From assembly GCF_943734655.1 (NCBI RefSeq), contig NC_071353.1:79870909-79934908 (forward strand): DNA of 64,000 nt, read 5' to 3'. The notes below the pieces were generated by a model, which saw only the letters and a program-made list of their open reading frames with translations, did not search any database and was not told the DNA's origin. Shown piece by piece: positions 12,457 to 23,689 of this stretch. The number at the start of each line of letters is the position of its first letter. The stretch's first letter is position 1. A program made the position numbers and the translations under genes. This stretch comes from Sabethes cyaneus (taxonomy: Eukaryota; Arthropoda; Insecta; Diptera; Culicidae).

Positions 12457-12995
12457 TGTCATTGCTCTCTGCACTGCAACAAATAGGTCTTTATCGAAGG
12501 CTTCCACACTCCATCTTTACCCGGTCGACTGCAATCGGCGTGACGGATGCCTCGTCGTTCAATCGTGTACCGTGTAGCTTGGTGGTCGCTATACGTGTAC
12601 TCATCGGACACCCTTCAGGTCTTGATGGCTAGCAACGCTGGGCTGCAGAAGGGGTTATAGATGATCGATTGTTGTACCACCCTGCAAAAGGTACTGAAGG
12701 AACCCACGTTTGCTATACTCACATTCAACTTGGACGAAGCTTCCAGTAAGTTTTGTCCCCTAGAGGTAGTGCACCTGCTACCCCACTGGACTGCCCAGGC
12801 ACTGAAGTCGCCTTCAACGACAACCGGCTTGCGGCTCTTGAGTCCGTCTAGGATCCAGTCAAACTGCTTCGGTGACCAGCTTGGCGGAGCGTAGCAGCTG
12901 CACATGTAGATGCCATCTACCACATCTGTCACGTATATCTCTTGGTCGGTCGTTATCACCTCTTGGAGTGCGCACACGGACCAACCTACCTTAAT
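12457..12995 (-). pseudogene. R1/LOA-like LINE endonuclease fragment (ORF2 start)
   Basis: The minus strand encodes an APE-type endonuclease typical of R1/LOA LINEs: IYMCSCYAPPSWSP, then GDFSAWAVQWGSR (N in the usual GDFNAWA changed to S), TSRGQNLLE, a conserved phenylalanine region, and YTYSDHQAT near 12,560 (SDH motif). A stop near 12,615 separates the SDH part. Upstream it is fused in frame to the C-terminal gag phrase MGKIKVGWSVCALQE, so a deletion removed the ORF1/ORF2 junction. RT is absent because the sequence runs into the foldback array. Confidence 0.8.
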
Positions 12996-13280
12996 TTTGC
13001 CCACATTTTGTTGGCGATGGCCTCTGGCACATTTATAGTTGTGACTTTCATATCACCGTATGCCTTTCGCAACTTGATGTCTGAAGGCGCAACCTTAACA
13101 TTGAGCTGGTCCCTCCGAGCATCTTTCAGGTCGTCTACCGCATAACCTCGGCGAGGTTTTTGCCCTCGAGAAGAGTACGCTGCCACAGGGTCTTGATCTG
13201 GCCCGCCTCACCCAGAGACTTTTTTATCAGTTCCTTGTACTTCGAGCTCTGCACTGTAAGTTGCGGCTAAGCACAGCCAC
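12986..13280 (-). pseudogene. R1/LOA-like LINE ORF1 (gag) C-terminal fragment
   Basis: Minus-strand frames read YKELIKKSLGEA, TLWQRTLLEGKNLAEV, RRGYAVDDLKDARRDQL and LRKAYGDMKVTTINVP, a pattern typical of LINE ORF1 proteins. Several frameshifts break it. The N-terminal part of the same type of protein lies at 17,641-18,210 in the same orientation, so the intervening ~4.3 kb is an insertion. Confidence 0.65.
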
Positions 13281-13990
13281 GTGCGTGGTATGCACCCCTT
13301 GAACCAATGCCGCTGGGTCGGCCTGCCTATCCTAGTTTTTGCGGGATTTATTCTCGTTCACTACAGTTTCTGGCTTATCGATCACTCTTCCAACTTTCTT
13401 ATCAACTATCTAACCTTTTTATCTTCTTCTCGTCGACGGGCCCCGTTATCATCACACATACCTTCCTTACTCCTCCAGAATCCAGGTCACTAGCCACTCC
13501 GTTTTCATTCCTCTGGTTCCGCCAACACACTCTATCCGCATACACTACGGCCCGCACCGCCAAGTGTATCTTCGACAGGACCCTATCGGAGGGATCCACG
13601 CAATCCGATACTACCGGCTTAGCGGTGAATAAAACTCCGGCGCTGGCGATGACGGTTATTTCAAATATAACACAGCGGGGTTCTGTAAGTTGAAACATGG
13701 ACATTCCGACTTTAGTAGGCTGGCAACGGGCAACTTGACGAGGGGCAAATTAACGAAAGGCTTGGGGAAAAGGACATTGGCGGAACTAGGACGGGGGGGG
13801 GGGTCTAAGCTCCCCCTAGGAGAGATTTACGCCCCCCCCCCCCCCCTAGAAAAATGGAGCTGGCCGACCAAATAAAATGGTCGAAAAGAAGCTTGGGGCC
13901 TAGAAATGAGCGCTCGTTCCGCCAATGGAAAAGGCTTTGAGTAATCGTATTAACACTTGGTTCTTCAGTAGTATCGCTTTCTTCCCGTCT
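13281..13990. other. Interior spacer with G11 and C15 homopolymers
   Basis: Between the gag fragment and the RTE 3' end. A frame at 13,402-13,704 (minus) has no recognised domain. The notable structure is a G11 run (13,793-13,803) followed 28 bp later by a C15 run (13,832-13,846). They could pair as a hairpin, with TCCCCCTAGGAG between them. A (TTC)n tract at 13,986-14,001 borders the RTE end. Confidence 0.5.
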
Positions 13991-14002
13991 TCTTCTTCTT
14001 CT

Positions 14003-16870
14003 TCAGCAGCATAGAGCCGGGGTGGCTCGTGCTGTTTCAAGCACTCGTCTCCATTCAACTCGGTCTTGGGCCACTCGTCGCCAATTTCCTAGTCGTCTCA
14101 GAAGTCGCAAATCGCTTTCGACCTGGTCGAGCCATCGTGCACGTTGGGCCCCCCTGTTCCTGGTGCCGGTGGGATTGTTGAAGAGGACTATTTTCGTCGC
14201 ACTGTCGTCCGGCATCCTTACGACGTGTCCGGCCCACCGTAGCCTGCTAACTTTCGCTAGATGTACGATGGGAGTCTCCCCAAGCAGTGCCTGTAGCTCG
14301 TGATTCATACGCCTCCGCCACTCTCCGCTTTCAGTTTGTACTCCGCCAAATATCGTCCGCAGCACTTTCCGCTCAAACACGGCAAGGGCGCGTATGTCCT
14401 CCGTAAGCAGCGTCACGGCTTCAAGTCCATAAAGAACTACCGGTCTAATAATGGTTTTGTACATTGTTAGCTTCGTGCGGCGGCGTATGCTTCCTGATCG
14501 TAGCGATTTAAGAAGGGCAAAGTAGACCCGATTTCCCGCTTGGATGCGCCGCTGGATCTCCTTACTAGTGTTGTTGTCCGCGGTCACCAGCGATCCCAAA
14601 TACACGAACTCTTCTACCACTTCTAGTTCGTCGCCGTCAACGGTTACCGTCCGTGGGAGGCGCACATTTGTTTCCTTTGAGCCTCTTCCTTTCATGTATT
14701 TGGTCTTCGACGCATTTATTTTTAGCCCAATTCTCCTAGACTCCGCTTTCAGTCTGGCGTAGATTGCCTCCGCCGTCGCAAAGTTCCTGGCAATCCTGGA
14801 TCACCCCCTCAAGAGCGATGTTGAACAGCATGCAGGATAGACCGTCACTTTGTCTCAACCCTCGTCGCGTCTCGAAGGGACTCGAGAGTGTCCCAGAGAT
14901 GCGTACGAAACACATCACTCGATCCAATGTAGCTCTGATCAGTCGCGTCAGTTTGTCCGGAAAACCGTATTCGTGCATTATCTGCCATAGCTTGTCTCGA
15001 TCGACTGTATCGTATGCTGCTTTGAAATCAATAAAGATGTGATGCGTGGGCACGTTGTACTCCCGACATTTCTGCAAGATCTGTCGGATAGTAAAAATTT
15101 GGTCCGTAGTTGCGCGAGCCCCCATGAAACCCGCCTGATAATTCCCTACGAAACCTTGTGCTATCGGTGACAGCCGGCGTAACAGGATCTGGGAGAGTAC
15201 TTTGTAGGCGGCATTTATCAGCGTAATACCGCGATAGTTGCAGCAGTCTAGCCGATCACCCTTTTTGTAGATGGGACAAACCACTCCTTCCATCCATTCC
15301 TCCGGTAGCTTTTCCTCCTCCCAAATCCTCGAAATAACCCAGTGTAGAACCTTTGCTAGCGTTTCTCCGCCATGTTTATAAAGCTCCGCCGGTAGGCGGT
15401 CCTTCCCAGCGGCTTTATTGGTCTTCTGCAGCCTGATTTCTCGTATGACTTCTTGGAGATCAGGTGCTAGGACATTACTATCGTCCATGGGCGCTCCTAG
15501 GTTAATTTCCGTTCCGCCTCCTTCTGCGACTTCGCCATTGAGGTGTTCATCGGAGAACTGCTTCCACCTGTCGACCACCTCGCGCTCGTTTGTAATTAGA
15601 TTCCCTCCCTCGTCCCTACACATGTCAGGTTTCGGTGTGTAGCCCTTCCGAGTTTGGTTCACCTTCTCATAAAACTTGCGCGTGTCATTAGCTCGGAATA
15701 GTTGCTCTAATTCTTCACGATCTCTGTCCTCCTTTTGGCGCTTGCTCCTCAGGATCGTGGTCAACTGGTTCCTAGCTCATCGGTACTTGGCCAGGTTCTC
15801 TCTAGTGGCAATACTTAGATAATTTTTCCAAGCATTTTTTTTCTCCTCCTCCGCTTGTTGGCATTCCCCATCAAACCAATCATTTTGTGTACTCCGAGGC
15901 TCAATACCTAGTGCCGCGGTAGCGGCCTCTCCGATGGCCGAGCGTATTCTACCCCAACCGTCTTCGAGGTTTGAAGCACCTAACTCCTCGGAAGAAGGCA
16001 GTGCCTCATTCAGTACTCGCGCGTAGTTCTCGGCAGCTTGTGGGTTATCTAGCTGCCTGATGTTCAGCCGAGGAGGGCGGCTTTGACGTGTCCGGTATAC
16101 GGTGGACAGCTTTGAGCGCACATGTACTGCTAGGTAATGGTCAGAATCGATATCCGCACCCCGACAGGAGCGTACGTTCGTGATGTTAGAGAAGAACCGG
16201 CCCTCTATGAGAACGTGGTCAATTTGGTTCATTGTACGTTGGTCAGGTGATCTCCAGGTGGCTTTGTGGATATTCTTGCGCGGGAAAAAGGTGCTTCGGA
16301 TCACCAGGCCTCGGGAAGCTGCGAAGTTTATACATCGTTGGCCGTTATCGTTTGTGTCGGTGTGCAGGCTATGGGGTCCTATCGCCGCTCTATACATTTC
16401 TTCCCTACCGACCTGGGCGTTCATATCCCCGATGACGATCTTGATGTCCCGTGACGAGCAGCTGTCGTACGTTGCCTCCAGCCTCGCGTAGAACGCTTCT
16501 TTCTCATCGTCGGGTCTACCTTCGTGCGGGCCGTGCACGTTAATGATGCTATAATTGAAGAAACGACCCTTTATCCTCAATACACACATCCTCTCGTTGA
16601 TCGCCTTCCAATCTATCCTGCATTCCGCCCAGCACTACAAAGCCCGTTCCCAGTTCGTTGATAGCGCCACCACTCTGGTAAAACTGGGCCTTTTCGCCAC
16701 GGATCTTCCATACCTTCTCTCCTTTGCGACAGATTTCCTGCAGAGCTACGACGCCGAGTTTGCAGGGTTCCAGCTGTTCAATCAGCACCCGCTCGCAACC
16801 TGCGAAATTTAGCGATCTGCAGTTCCAAGTCCCGAGTCTCCATTCGTCGTCCTTATTCCGTCGCCTAGGT
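14003..16870 (-). pseudogene. RTE-like LINE (endonuclease + reverse transcriptase), broken
   Basis: The minus strand encodes an RTE-like single-polyprotein LINE. The endonuclease starts near 16,860 (WRLGTWNCRSLN, then VVALQE), shifts frame near 16,560-16,589, and continues with GDMNAQVG, NQIDHVLI and DIDSDHYLA. One in-frame TGA (15,777-15,779) separates it from the RT, which shows YRGITLINAAYKVLSQIL, IFIDFKAAYDTV and RRGLRQSDGLSCMLFNIALEG. A deletion near 14,740 then removes the FADD-type catalytic block. The C-terminal part follows (FVYLGSLVTADNNTSKEI, YKTIIRPVVLYG, RLRWAGHVVRM, RWLDQVESDL). It ends in an (AAG)n-like 3' tail near 13,986-14,001. Cannot make active RT. Confidence 0.88.
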
Positions 16871-16929
16871 CGATGCCGAATATTCCGCTCCGAAAATGCT
16901 TGAATGTTGTTAGTTTAAGTTTATTTAGG

Positions 16930-17175
16930 TGTGTAGCCGTACTGGGGCAACACTACCGAGTCTCGCGATGGGGCTGCCATCTTATAGTGCCGAGACTCAC
17001 TACCTCCTTCCCGGTTAGTATACGACCTTAGTTTCCACCGGGGTTGGTTACCCGATCTCCGCTAAGGTTGCTCGTATTCCGGCTGGTACCACGAGGAGGT
17101 CGGGATCGGAGTTGCTGGATAAGAGGCTAACGACCACTATGGGGTCTATATTCCGCATTATCCGGCCGTTTACCA
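16930..17175 (+). repeat. Inverted second copy of an R1/LOA-like 5' region
   Basis: Sequence around TTTCCACCGGGGTTGGTTAC, GGTACCACG and CTAACGACCAC matches the minus strand of 18,230-18,405 in opposite orientation. It is probably the 5' untranslated end of the LINE whose gag lies at 17,641-18,210, here as a separate inverted fragment. Both copies sit inside the foldback element. Confidence 0.7.
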
Positions 17176-17640
17176 AGCTTTCTTCCCGTATTTAACGTTT
17201 AATTGTCGACTGTTTCGCCCGGGATAATATGCACAAGTGACTTGTTGTATCTCGTCAAGGCCTTTTTAATATCTGCAGGTTATTCCCCTTAGTCACAAGG
17301 CCGTGGCCCTCGTCAAGTATATAAACAATCTCGATCGTCGTATTTTCGCCTCCGTCAGCCTACGATCATCTGAGAGCGGTGTCCAGCTTTCAGCCTGTTT
17401 TTCCTCTGGAGGCAGCGGATGGAAACTCGATGGGTGGTGGGCTGCGTGCGTGGGGTCTATGGCTCTATTTCGGACTCTAGTGGGAGGTGTTTTGGGATCT
17501 GTGACCTATTTCTATCTTCTGTGGGATATCGTGTGGGAGTTCCACATTAACAATACAAACATTTCTTACTTTTTAATGAAACATTAAACAAACGATTAAA
17601 ATAAACATTGTGGATTTATTTATGGATTTATTCATAAAAC
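17176..17640. other. Interior spacer between nested LINE fragments
   Basis: A 94-codon plus-strand frame (17,303-17,587) has no recognised domain. The right end holds a short AATAAATCC direct repeat (17,610-17,635, minus) next to the gag fragment, plausibly the boundary of the nested insertion. Confidence 0.4.
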
Positions 17641-18210
17641 CTTCACAGCGGAGCCTACCGGCGCTTCCAGGACTGTCGGGTCCTTGAAGAGCTGGGTGGG
17701 TCTTTACCACGTTGGCCCCAAGCTCCTGCAACTTGAGGTCCGCCTTCGCCTTGCGGAGTAAATCGGCGTACGACAGTTGACCAGTCAGCTTCACTACCAT
17801 CACATAGCCCCTCTGGACCCGCTTCAGCTTTGGCTTTGCAGTCGCGGCCTCCCTTGGTTTCTGGGAAGGCGGTTTGCGCCTAACAAGACACCATTCATCT
17901 TCGGTCTCGGTTGTATCATCCTGGACCACTTCCGTCAGCCTTAGCGGCCATGGTCTGAGCTTCGGCGATCTCACGTCATCTCTCAGAAGCTCTAGCCTCT
18001 TCACCTCGGCAGCTATGACGGTAGAGCGGAGGCTCTAGGTGTCTAGGTGACTATTCGACCGCGGGTTGTTGAACGAGTACAACCCGTCTACCAACCTTTT
18101 TGCTTCCTCTAACTTGCTACTAGCAGGAGGTAGGATTACTCCCGCGTCAAGAGGATTCTGAACTTCTTCTACCAACCTTGGATGCTTTTTACTACCGCTC
18201 TCACCCACCT
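17641..18210 (-). pseudogene. R1/LOA-like LINE ORF1 (gag) N-terminal fragment
   Basis: The minus frame at 17,573-18,004 contains RGYVMVVKLTGQLSYADLLR and LQELGANVVKTH, matching the ORF1 proteins of R1/LOA-type LINEs (consensus approximately sYadlLrkvk...LgvnVvktr). The original frame likely continues as KDPTVLEAPVGSAVK before a stop. The 5' flank up to 18,430 contains the LINE leader and abuts the inner edge of the right satellite arm. Confidence 0.7.
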
Positions 18211-18229
18211 TTCTAGCGGAGCTAACAGC

Positions 18230-18405
18230 GGCAGTTGGTAAATGGTTGGATAATGCACAAAACAGACCCCAAAGTGGTCCTTAGCCTCTTATTCAGCAAC
18301 TCCAATCCCTACCTCCACGTGGTACCAACCGAAGCAGACCACTATTAGCCGAGAACGGGTAACCAACCCCGGTGGAAACTACGGTCGTATACCAACAGGT
18401 AAGGA
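18230..18405 (-). repeat. 5' leader of the R1/LOA-like LINE
   Basis: Inverted partner of 16,930-17,175: shared blocks include GTAACCAACCCCGGTGGAAA and a GGTACCA block. It lies upstream of the gag fragment in the expected position for a 5' untranslated region. Confidence 0.65.
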
Positions 18406-18452
18406 GGCACAGTGTTGTTTCTACACTCGACATAGCGGAATTTAGAAAAATA

Positions 18453-21400
18453 CGTAGGCTAAGCATTGAAATATGGATCGGCTGATAACGCCATTCCCAG
18501 AAAATGTTAGAAATACATTCAATTTGAGATTCTGGTGTTGGTACGATGACGTACCAAAATAGTTTCCGAGTTTTCGGAAATTTAGTGAACTTTCCCCTTA
18601 TATAGCGGAATTTAGAAAAATACGTAGGTTAAGCATTGAAATATGGATCGGCTGATAACGCCATTCCCAGAAAATGTTGGAAATACATCCAATTTGAGAT
18701 TCTGGTGTTGGTACGATGACGTACCAAAATAGTTTCCGAGTTTTCGGAAATTTAGTGAACTTTCCCCTTATATAGCGGAATTTAGAAAAATACGTAGGTT
18801 AAGCACTGAAATATGGATCGGCTGATAACGCCATTCCCAGAAAATGTTAGAAATACATTCAATTTGAGATTCTGGTGTTGGTACGATGACGTACCAAAAT
18901 AGTTTCCGAGTTTTCGGAAATTTAGTGAACTTTCCCCTTATATAGCGGAATTTAGAAAAATACGTAGGTTAAGCATTGAAATATGGATCGGCTGATAACG
19001 CCATTCCCAGAAAATGTTGGAAATACATCCAATTTGAGATTCTGGTGTTGGTACGATGACGTACCAAAATAGTTTCCGAGTTTTCGCAAATTTAGTGAAC
19101 TTTCCCCTTATATAGCGGAATTTAGAAAAATACGTAGGTTAAGCACTGAAATATGGATCGGCTGATAACGCCATTCCCAGAAAATGTTAGAAATACATTC
19201 AATTTGAGATTCTGGTGTTGGTACGATGACGTACCAAAATAGTTTCCGAGTTTTCGGAAATTTAGTGAACTTTCCCCTTATATAGCGGAATTTAGAAAAA
19301 TACGTAGGTTAAGCATTGAAATATGGATCGGCTGATAACGCCATTCCCAGAAAATGTTGGAAATACATCCAATTTGAGATTCTGGTGTTGGTACGATGAC
19401 GTACCAAAATAGTTTCCGAGTTTTCGCAAATTTAGTGAACTTTCCCCTTATATAGCGTAATTTAGAAAAATACGTAGGTTAAGCATTGAAATATGGATCG
19501 GCTGATAACGCCATTCCCAGAAAACGTTGGAAATACATCCAATTTGAGATTCTGGTGTTGGTACGATGATGTACCAAAATAGTTTCCGAGTTTTCGGAAA
19601 TTTAGTGAACTTTCCCCTTATATAGCGGAATTTAGAAAAATACGTAGGTTAAGCATTGAAATATGGATTGGCTGATAACGCCATTCCCAGAAAATGTTGG
19701 AAATACATCCAATTTGAGATTCTGGTGTTGGTACGATGACGTACCAAAATAGTTTCCGAGTTTTCGGAAACTTAGTGAACTTTCCCCTTATATAGCGGAA
19801 TTTAGAAAAATACGTAGGTTAAGCATTGAAATATGGATCGGCTGATAACGCCATTCCCAGAAAATGTTGGAAATACATCCAATTTGAGATTCTGGTGTTG
19901 GTACGATGACGTACCAAAATAGTTTCCGAGTTTTCGCAAATTTAGTGAACTTTCCCCTTATATAGCGGTATTTAGAAAAATACGTAGGTTAAGCACTGAA
20001 ATATGGATCGGCTGATAACGCCATTCCCAGAAAATGTTAGAAAAACATTCAATTTGAGATTCTGGTGTTGGTACGATGACGTACCAAAATAGTTTCCGAG
20101 TTTTCGCAAATTTAGTGAACTTTCCCCTTATATAGCGGAATTTAGAAAAATACGTAGGTTAAGCACTGAAATATGGATCGGCTAATAACGCCATTCCCAG
20201 AAAATGTTAGAAATACATTCAATTTGAGATTCTGGTGTTGGTACGATGACGTACCAAAATAGTTTCCGAGTTTTCGGAAATTTAGTGAACTTTCCCCTTA
20301 TATAGCGAAATTTAGAAAAATACGTAGGTTAAGCACTGAAATATGGATCGGCTGATAACGCCATTCCCAGAAAATGTTGGAAATACATCCAATTTGAGAT
20401 TCTGGTGTTGGTACGATGACGTACCAAAATAGTTTCCGAGTTTTCGGAAATTTAGTGAACTTTCCCCTTATATAGCGGAATTTAGAAAAATACGTAGGTT
20501 AAGCACTGAAATATGGATTGGCTGATAACGCCATTCCCAGAAAATGTTGGAAATACATCCAATTTGAGATTCTGGTGTTGGTACGATGACGTACCAAAAT
20601 AGTTTCCGAGTTTTCGGAAATTTAGTGAACTTTCCCCTTATATAGCGGAATTTAGAAAAATACGTAGGTTAAGCACTGAAATATGGATCGGCTGATAACG
20701 CCATTCCCAGAAAATGTTAGAAATACATTCAATTTGAGATTCTGGTGTTGGTACGATGACGTACCAAAATAGTTTCCGAGTTTTCGGAAATTTAGTGAAC
20801 TTTCCCCTTATATAGCGGAATTTAGAAAAATACGTAGGTTAAGCACTGAAATATGGATCGGCTGATAACGCCATTCCCAGAAAATGTTGGAAATACATCC
20901 AATTTGAGATTCTGGTGTTGGTACGATGACGCACCAAAATAGTTTTCGAGTTTTCGGAAATTTAGTGAACTTTCCCCTTATATAGCGGAATTTAGAAAAA
21001 TACGTAGGTTAAGCACTGAAATATGGATCGGCTGATAACGCCATTCCCAGAAAATGTTAGAAATACATTCAATTTGAGATTCTGGTGTTGGTACGATGAC
21101 GTACCAAAATAGTTTCCGAGTTTTCGGAAATTTAGTGAACTTTCCCCTTATATAGCGAAATTTAGAAAAATACGTAGGTTAAGCACTGAAATATGGATCG
21201 GCTGATAACGCCATTCCCAGAAAATGTTGGAAATACATCCAATTTGAGATTCTGGTGTTGGTACGATGACGCACCAAAATAGTTTTCGAGTTTTCGGAAA
21301 TTTAGTGAACTTTCCCCTTATATAGCGGAATTTAGAAAAATACGTAGGTTAAGCACTGAAATATGGATCGGCTGATAACGCCATTCCCAGAAAATGTTGG

Positions 21401-22192
21401 AAATACATCCAATTTGAGATTCTGGTGTTGGTACGATGACGTACCAAAATAGTTTCCGAGTTTTCGGAAATTTAGTGAACTTTCCCCTTATATAGCGGAA
21501 TTTAGAAAAATACGTAGGTTAAGCACTGAAATATGGATTGGCTGATAACGCCATTCCCAGAAAATGTTGGAAATACATCCAATTTGAGATTCTGGTGTTG
21601 GTACGATGACGTACCAAAATAGTTTCCGAGTTTTCGGAAATTTAGTGAACTTTCCCCTTATATAGCGAAATTTAGAAAAATACGTAGGTTAAGCACTGAA
21701 ATATGGATCGGCTGATAACGCCATTCCCAGAAAATGTTAGAAATACATTCAATTTGAGATTCTGGTGTTGGTACGATGACGTACCAAAATAGTTTCCGAG
21801 TTTTCGGAAATTTAGTGAACTTTCCCCTTATATAGCGGAATTTAGAAAAATACGTAGGTTAAGCACTGAAATATGGATCGGCTGATAACGCCATTCCCAG
21901 AAAATGTTAGAAATACATTCAATTTGAGATTCTGGTGTTGGTACGATGACGTACCAAAATAGTTTCCGAGTTTTCGGAAATTTAGTGAACTTTCCCCTTA
22001 TATAGCGAAATTTAGAAAAATACGTAGGTTAAGCACTGAAATATGGATCGGCTGATAACGCCATTCCCAGAAAATGTTAGAAATACATTCAATTTGAGAT
22101 TCTGGTGTTGGTACGATGACGTACCAAAATAGTTTCCGAGTTTTCGGAAATTTAGTGAACTTTCCCCTTATATAGCGGAATTTAGAAAAATC
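18453..22192 (-). repeat. Right array: twenty-two 170-bp tandem units
   Basis: TTTAGAAAAATACG landmarks occur every 170 bp from 18,441 to 22,181, giving exactly 22 full units in reverse orientation to the left array, plus a short partial unit (18,431-18,452). Two main unit variants differ at GTTAG/ATTC versus GTTGG/ATCC. Rare variants recur at fixed distances: GCACCAAAATAGTTTTCG at about 20,931 and 21,271 (340 bp apart) and ATATGGATTGGCT at about 19,661, 20,511 and 21,531. This signals duplication of multi-unit blocks. Confidence 0.97.
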
Positions 22193-22745
22193 GTAGTTTT
22201 TATGATCAAATATAGTTCAAGTGATGATTTTCTGTCATTCAATTGCTTGTTTTATCCGGTACATGTTTTCCGGGAAATCAGTGTCGCCTTTCAAAGTTTT
22301 TTTTTAATGTTATAAATTTTTCCCTGAATAACACCCAAATTATGCTGTATTTTAATATAACTTTTTTATTTTCACTTAAGTATTAGGTTTTATATGTGAA
22401 ATCAGACTAGAATTTTCCCGTGAACTCAAATCTGTGGTTTAATTCAACATACAAAGTTTTTTGAAAAAGTTATCGAACTTTATATGAAAAATTTTTAAGT
22501 ACGTCCTATTCAAAGTTCAGATTCTTTAGGTACGTCGTTGGTACATCAACTTTTTGCTATTGCGGACTTCGTAAAGTTAAGATTTCCCAAAATCGACCGT
22601 CTATTGGGCCGGTCCATGAAAATCATATAAATAACGAAGTACGTTAAAAATCCTCGGAGGTACGTTATGGTACGTCTTTGGTACATGCTAAAAAACATAA
22701 TGACATTTGAATTCGTTTCGATGGCCCGGCTGGATGGATTGACAT
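22193..22745 (-). repeat. Right terminal segment of foldback inverted repeat
   Basis: Reverse complement of 10,019-10,570 with only a few differences (for example one A fewer in the run near 22,690). Ends GGATGGATTGACAT. Confidence 0.93.
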
Positions 22746-22754
22746 CTCTCTTTA
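22746..22754 (+). repeat. Right 9-bp target site duplication
   Basis: CTCTCTTTA, identical to 10,010-10,018. The following TACTCATTTGTATACAGC continues the target paralogue at 4,788-4,868 in reverse. Confidence 0.93.
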
Positions 22755-22835
22755 TACTCATTTGTATACAGCTAGCTTTTTTCTTTGGGTTCGAATACTT
22801 TACTCTTTCCTTGTATTACGTGTGTGTTATTTCCT

Positions 22836-23214
22836 CCCGAGCAGGAGCCAATACCTCATCCATACCTAATGAATATCAAACTCAGTTATCATATCTAAAT
22901 TTGATATTCATTAGTAATCGTATTTTTATAAAAAATAACTCATAAATATCTCGATGAGATATGATACCTCAATATGCTATTAATAAGTTATTTTACATTT
23001 TTGTACTATACCAAATGAATTACTGAATCAGCTACATATGAAGTTACAAAGAATGACTTACAAATGCCTCATTGAGGTACAATACCTCAATTTGTTATTA
23101 ATTAATTATTGTGCTGTTTTATGTTACACCAAATGAATAACTCACTAAGCAAGTTAAATTTTCTTTTTTGACGTAGGACTACGTCTCCCAGGAAGGTAGC
23201 TGGTACTGAGGATA
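22836..23214. other. AT-rich repeat-like stretch with small palindromes
   Basis: Contains recurring palindromic words: TTGAGGTA/TACCTCAA near 23,070-23,090, a related GATGAGATATGATACCTC near 22,955, and GACGTAGGACTACGTC at about 23,170. The last word reappears near 24,078 and, imperfectly, at the window end (63,982). Not coding. Confidence 0.5.
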
Positions 23215-23689
23215 AGGCCATTACAAATATTTTATAAAGTTTTTGTCTTTCCGGTGTTCGGCCACTGAAGGGGGGGCGAAAAAAAACAAAGTGATTTTTT
23301 TAATCGAGCAAAAAAAACATGGATTTTAAAAAATTTTATTTAAGGTTTAAACGTGAAAACCGAATCTATTCTTGCTTATAATATATACGTTATTATTTTC
23401 TTTGCAAAAATATACGAAAAAAGACAAAAACGAAGAAAAAATTTTTTGGACGATTTTCGGAAATTCCATTGTTTGAATTTTCTATTCCTGTTTCGTGCTA
23501 GAAGCGTTAATTCAACTCGGAGACTCATTTTTCGAGTTTTTCAGACTGTAGAGCCCACAGACAATTGATTTTATAAAAAGAAATTTGACTCATATCCTAC
23601 AAATTACTTTTTTTGCCCCCCGATTTTTCAAGCCAATTTCCAAGGGGGGGGGGGGTAACAAAAACTTTAAATATGATTTGCAATGGCCT
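23215..23689. mobile_element. TA-flanked MITE, TIR AGGCCATT
   Basis: The ends AGGCCATTACAAATATT and (reverse complement) AGGCCATTGCAAATCATA form ~32-bp imperfect TIRs. A TA flanks the left end and an altered AA the right. The interior is AT-rich with G-runs near 23,268 and 23,645 and no gene. Confidence 0.7.

Larger units (their letters stand above)
10019..22745. mobile_element. Giant foldback transposon with satellite-like arms
   Basis: The element is 12,727 bp long, begins ATGTCAATCCATCCAGCCGG and ends in the exact reverse complement. Each arm has a ~552-555 bp terminal segment, about 99% identical between arms by eye, then tandem 170-bp units: 11 on the left (10,571-12,440) and 22 on the right (18,453-22,192). 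The interior (12,457-18,430) is LINE debris with no transposase. A perfect 9-bp target duplication and a paralogous empty site prove it moved as a unit. A 9-bp duplication with tandem-repeat inverted arms matches Drosophila foldback (FB) elements and Mutator-like transposons. Non-autonomous; assignment to MULE/FB is inference. Confidence 0.92.
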
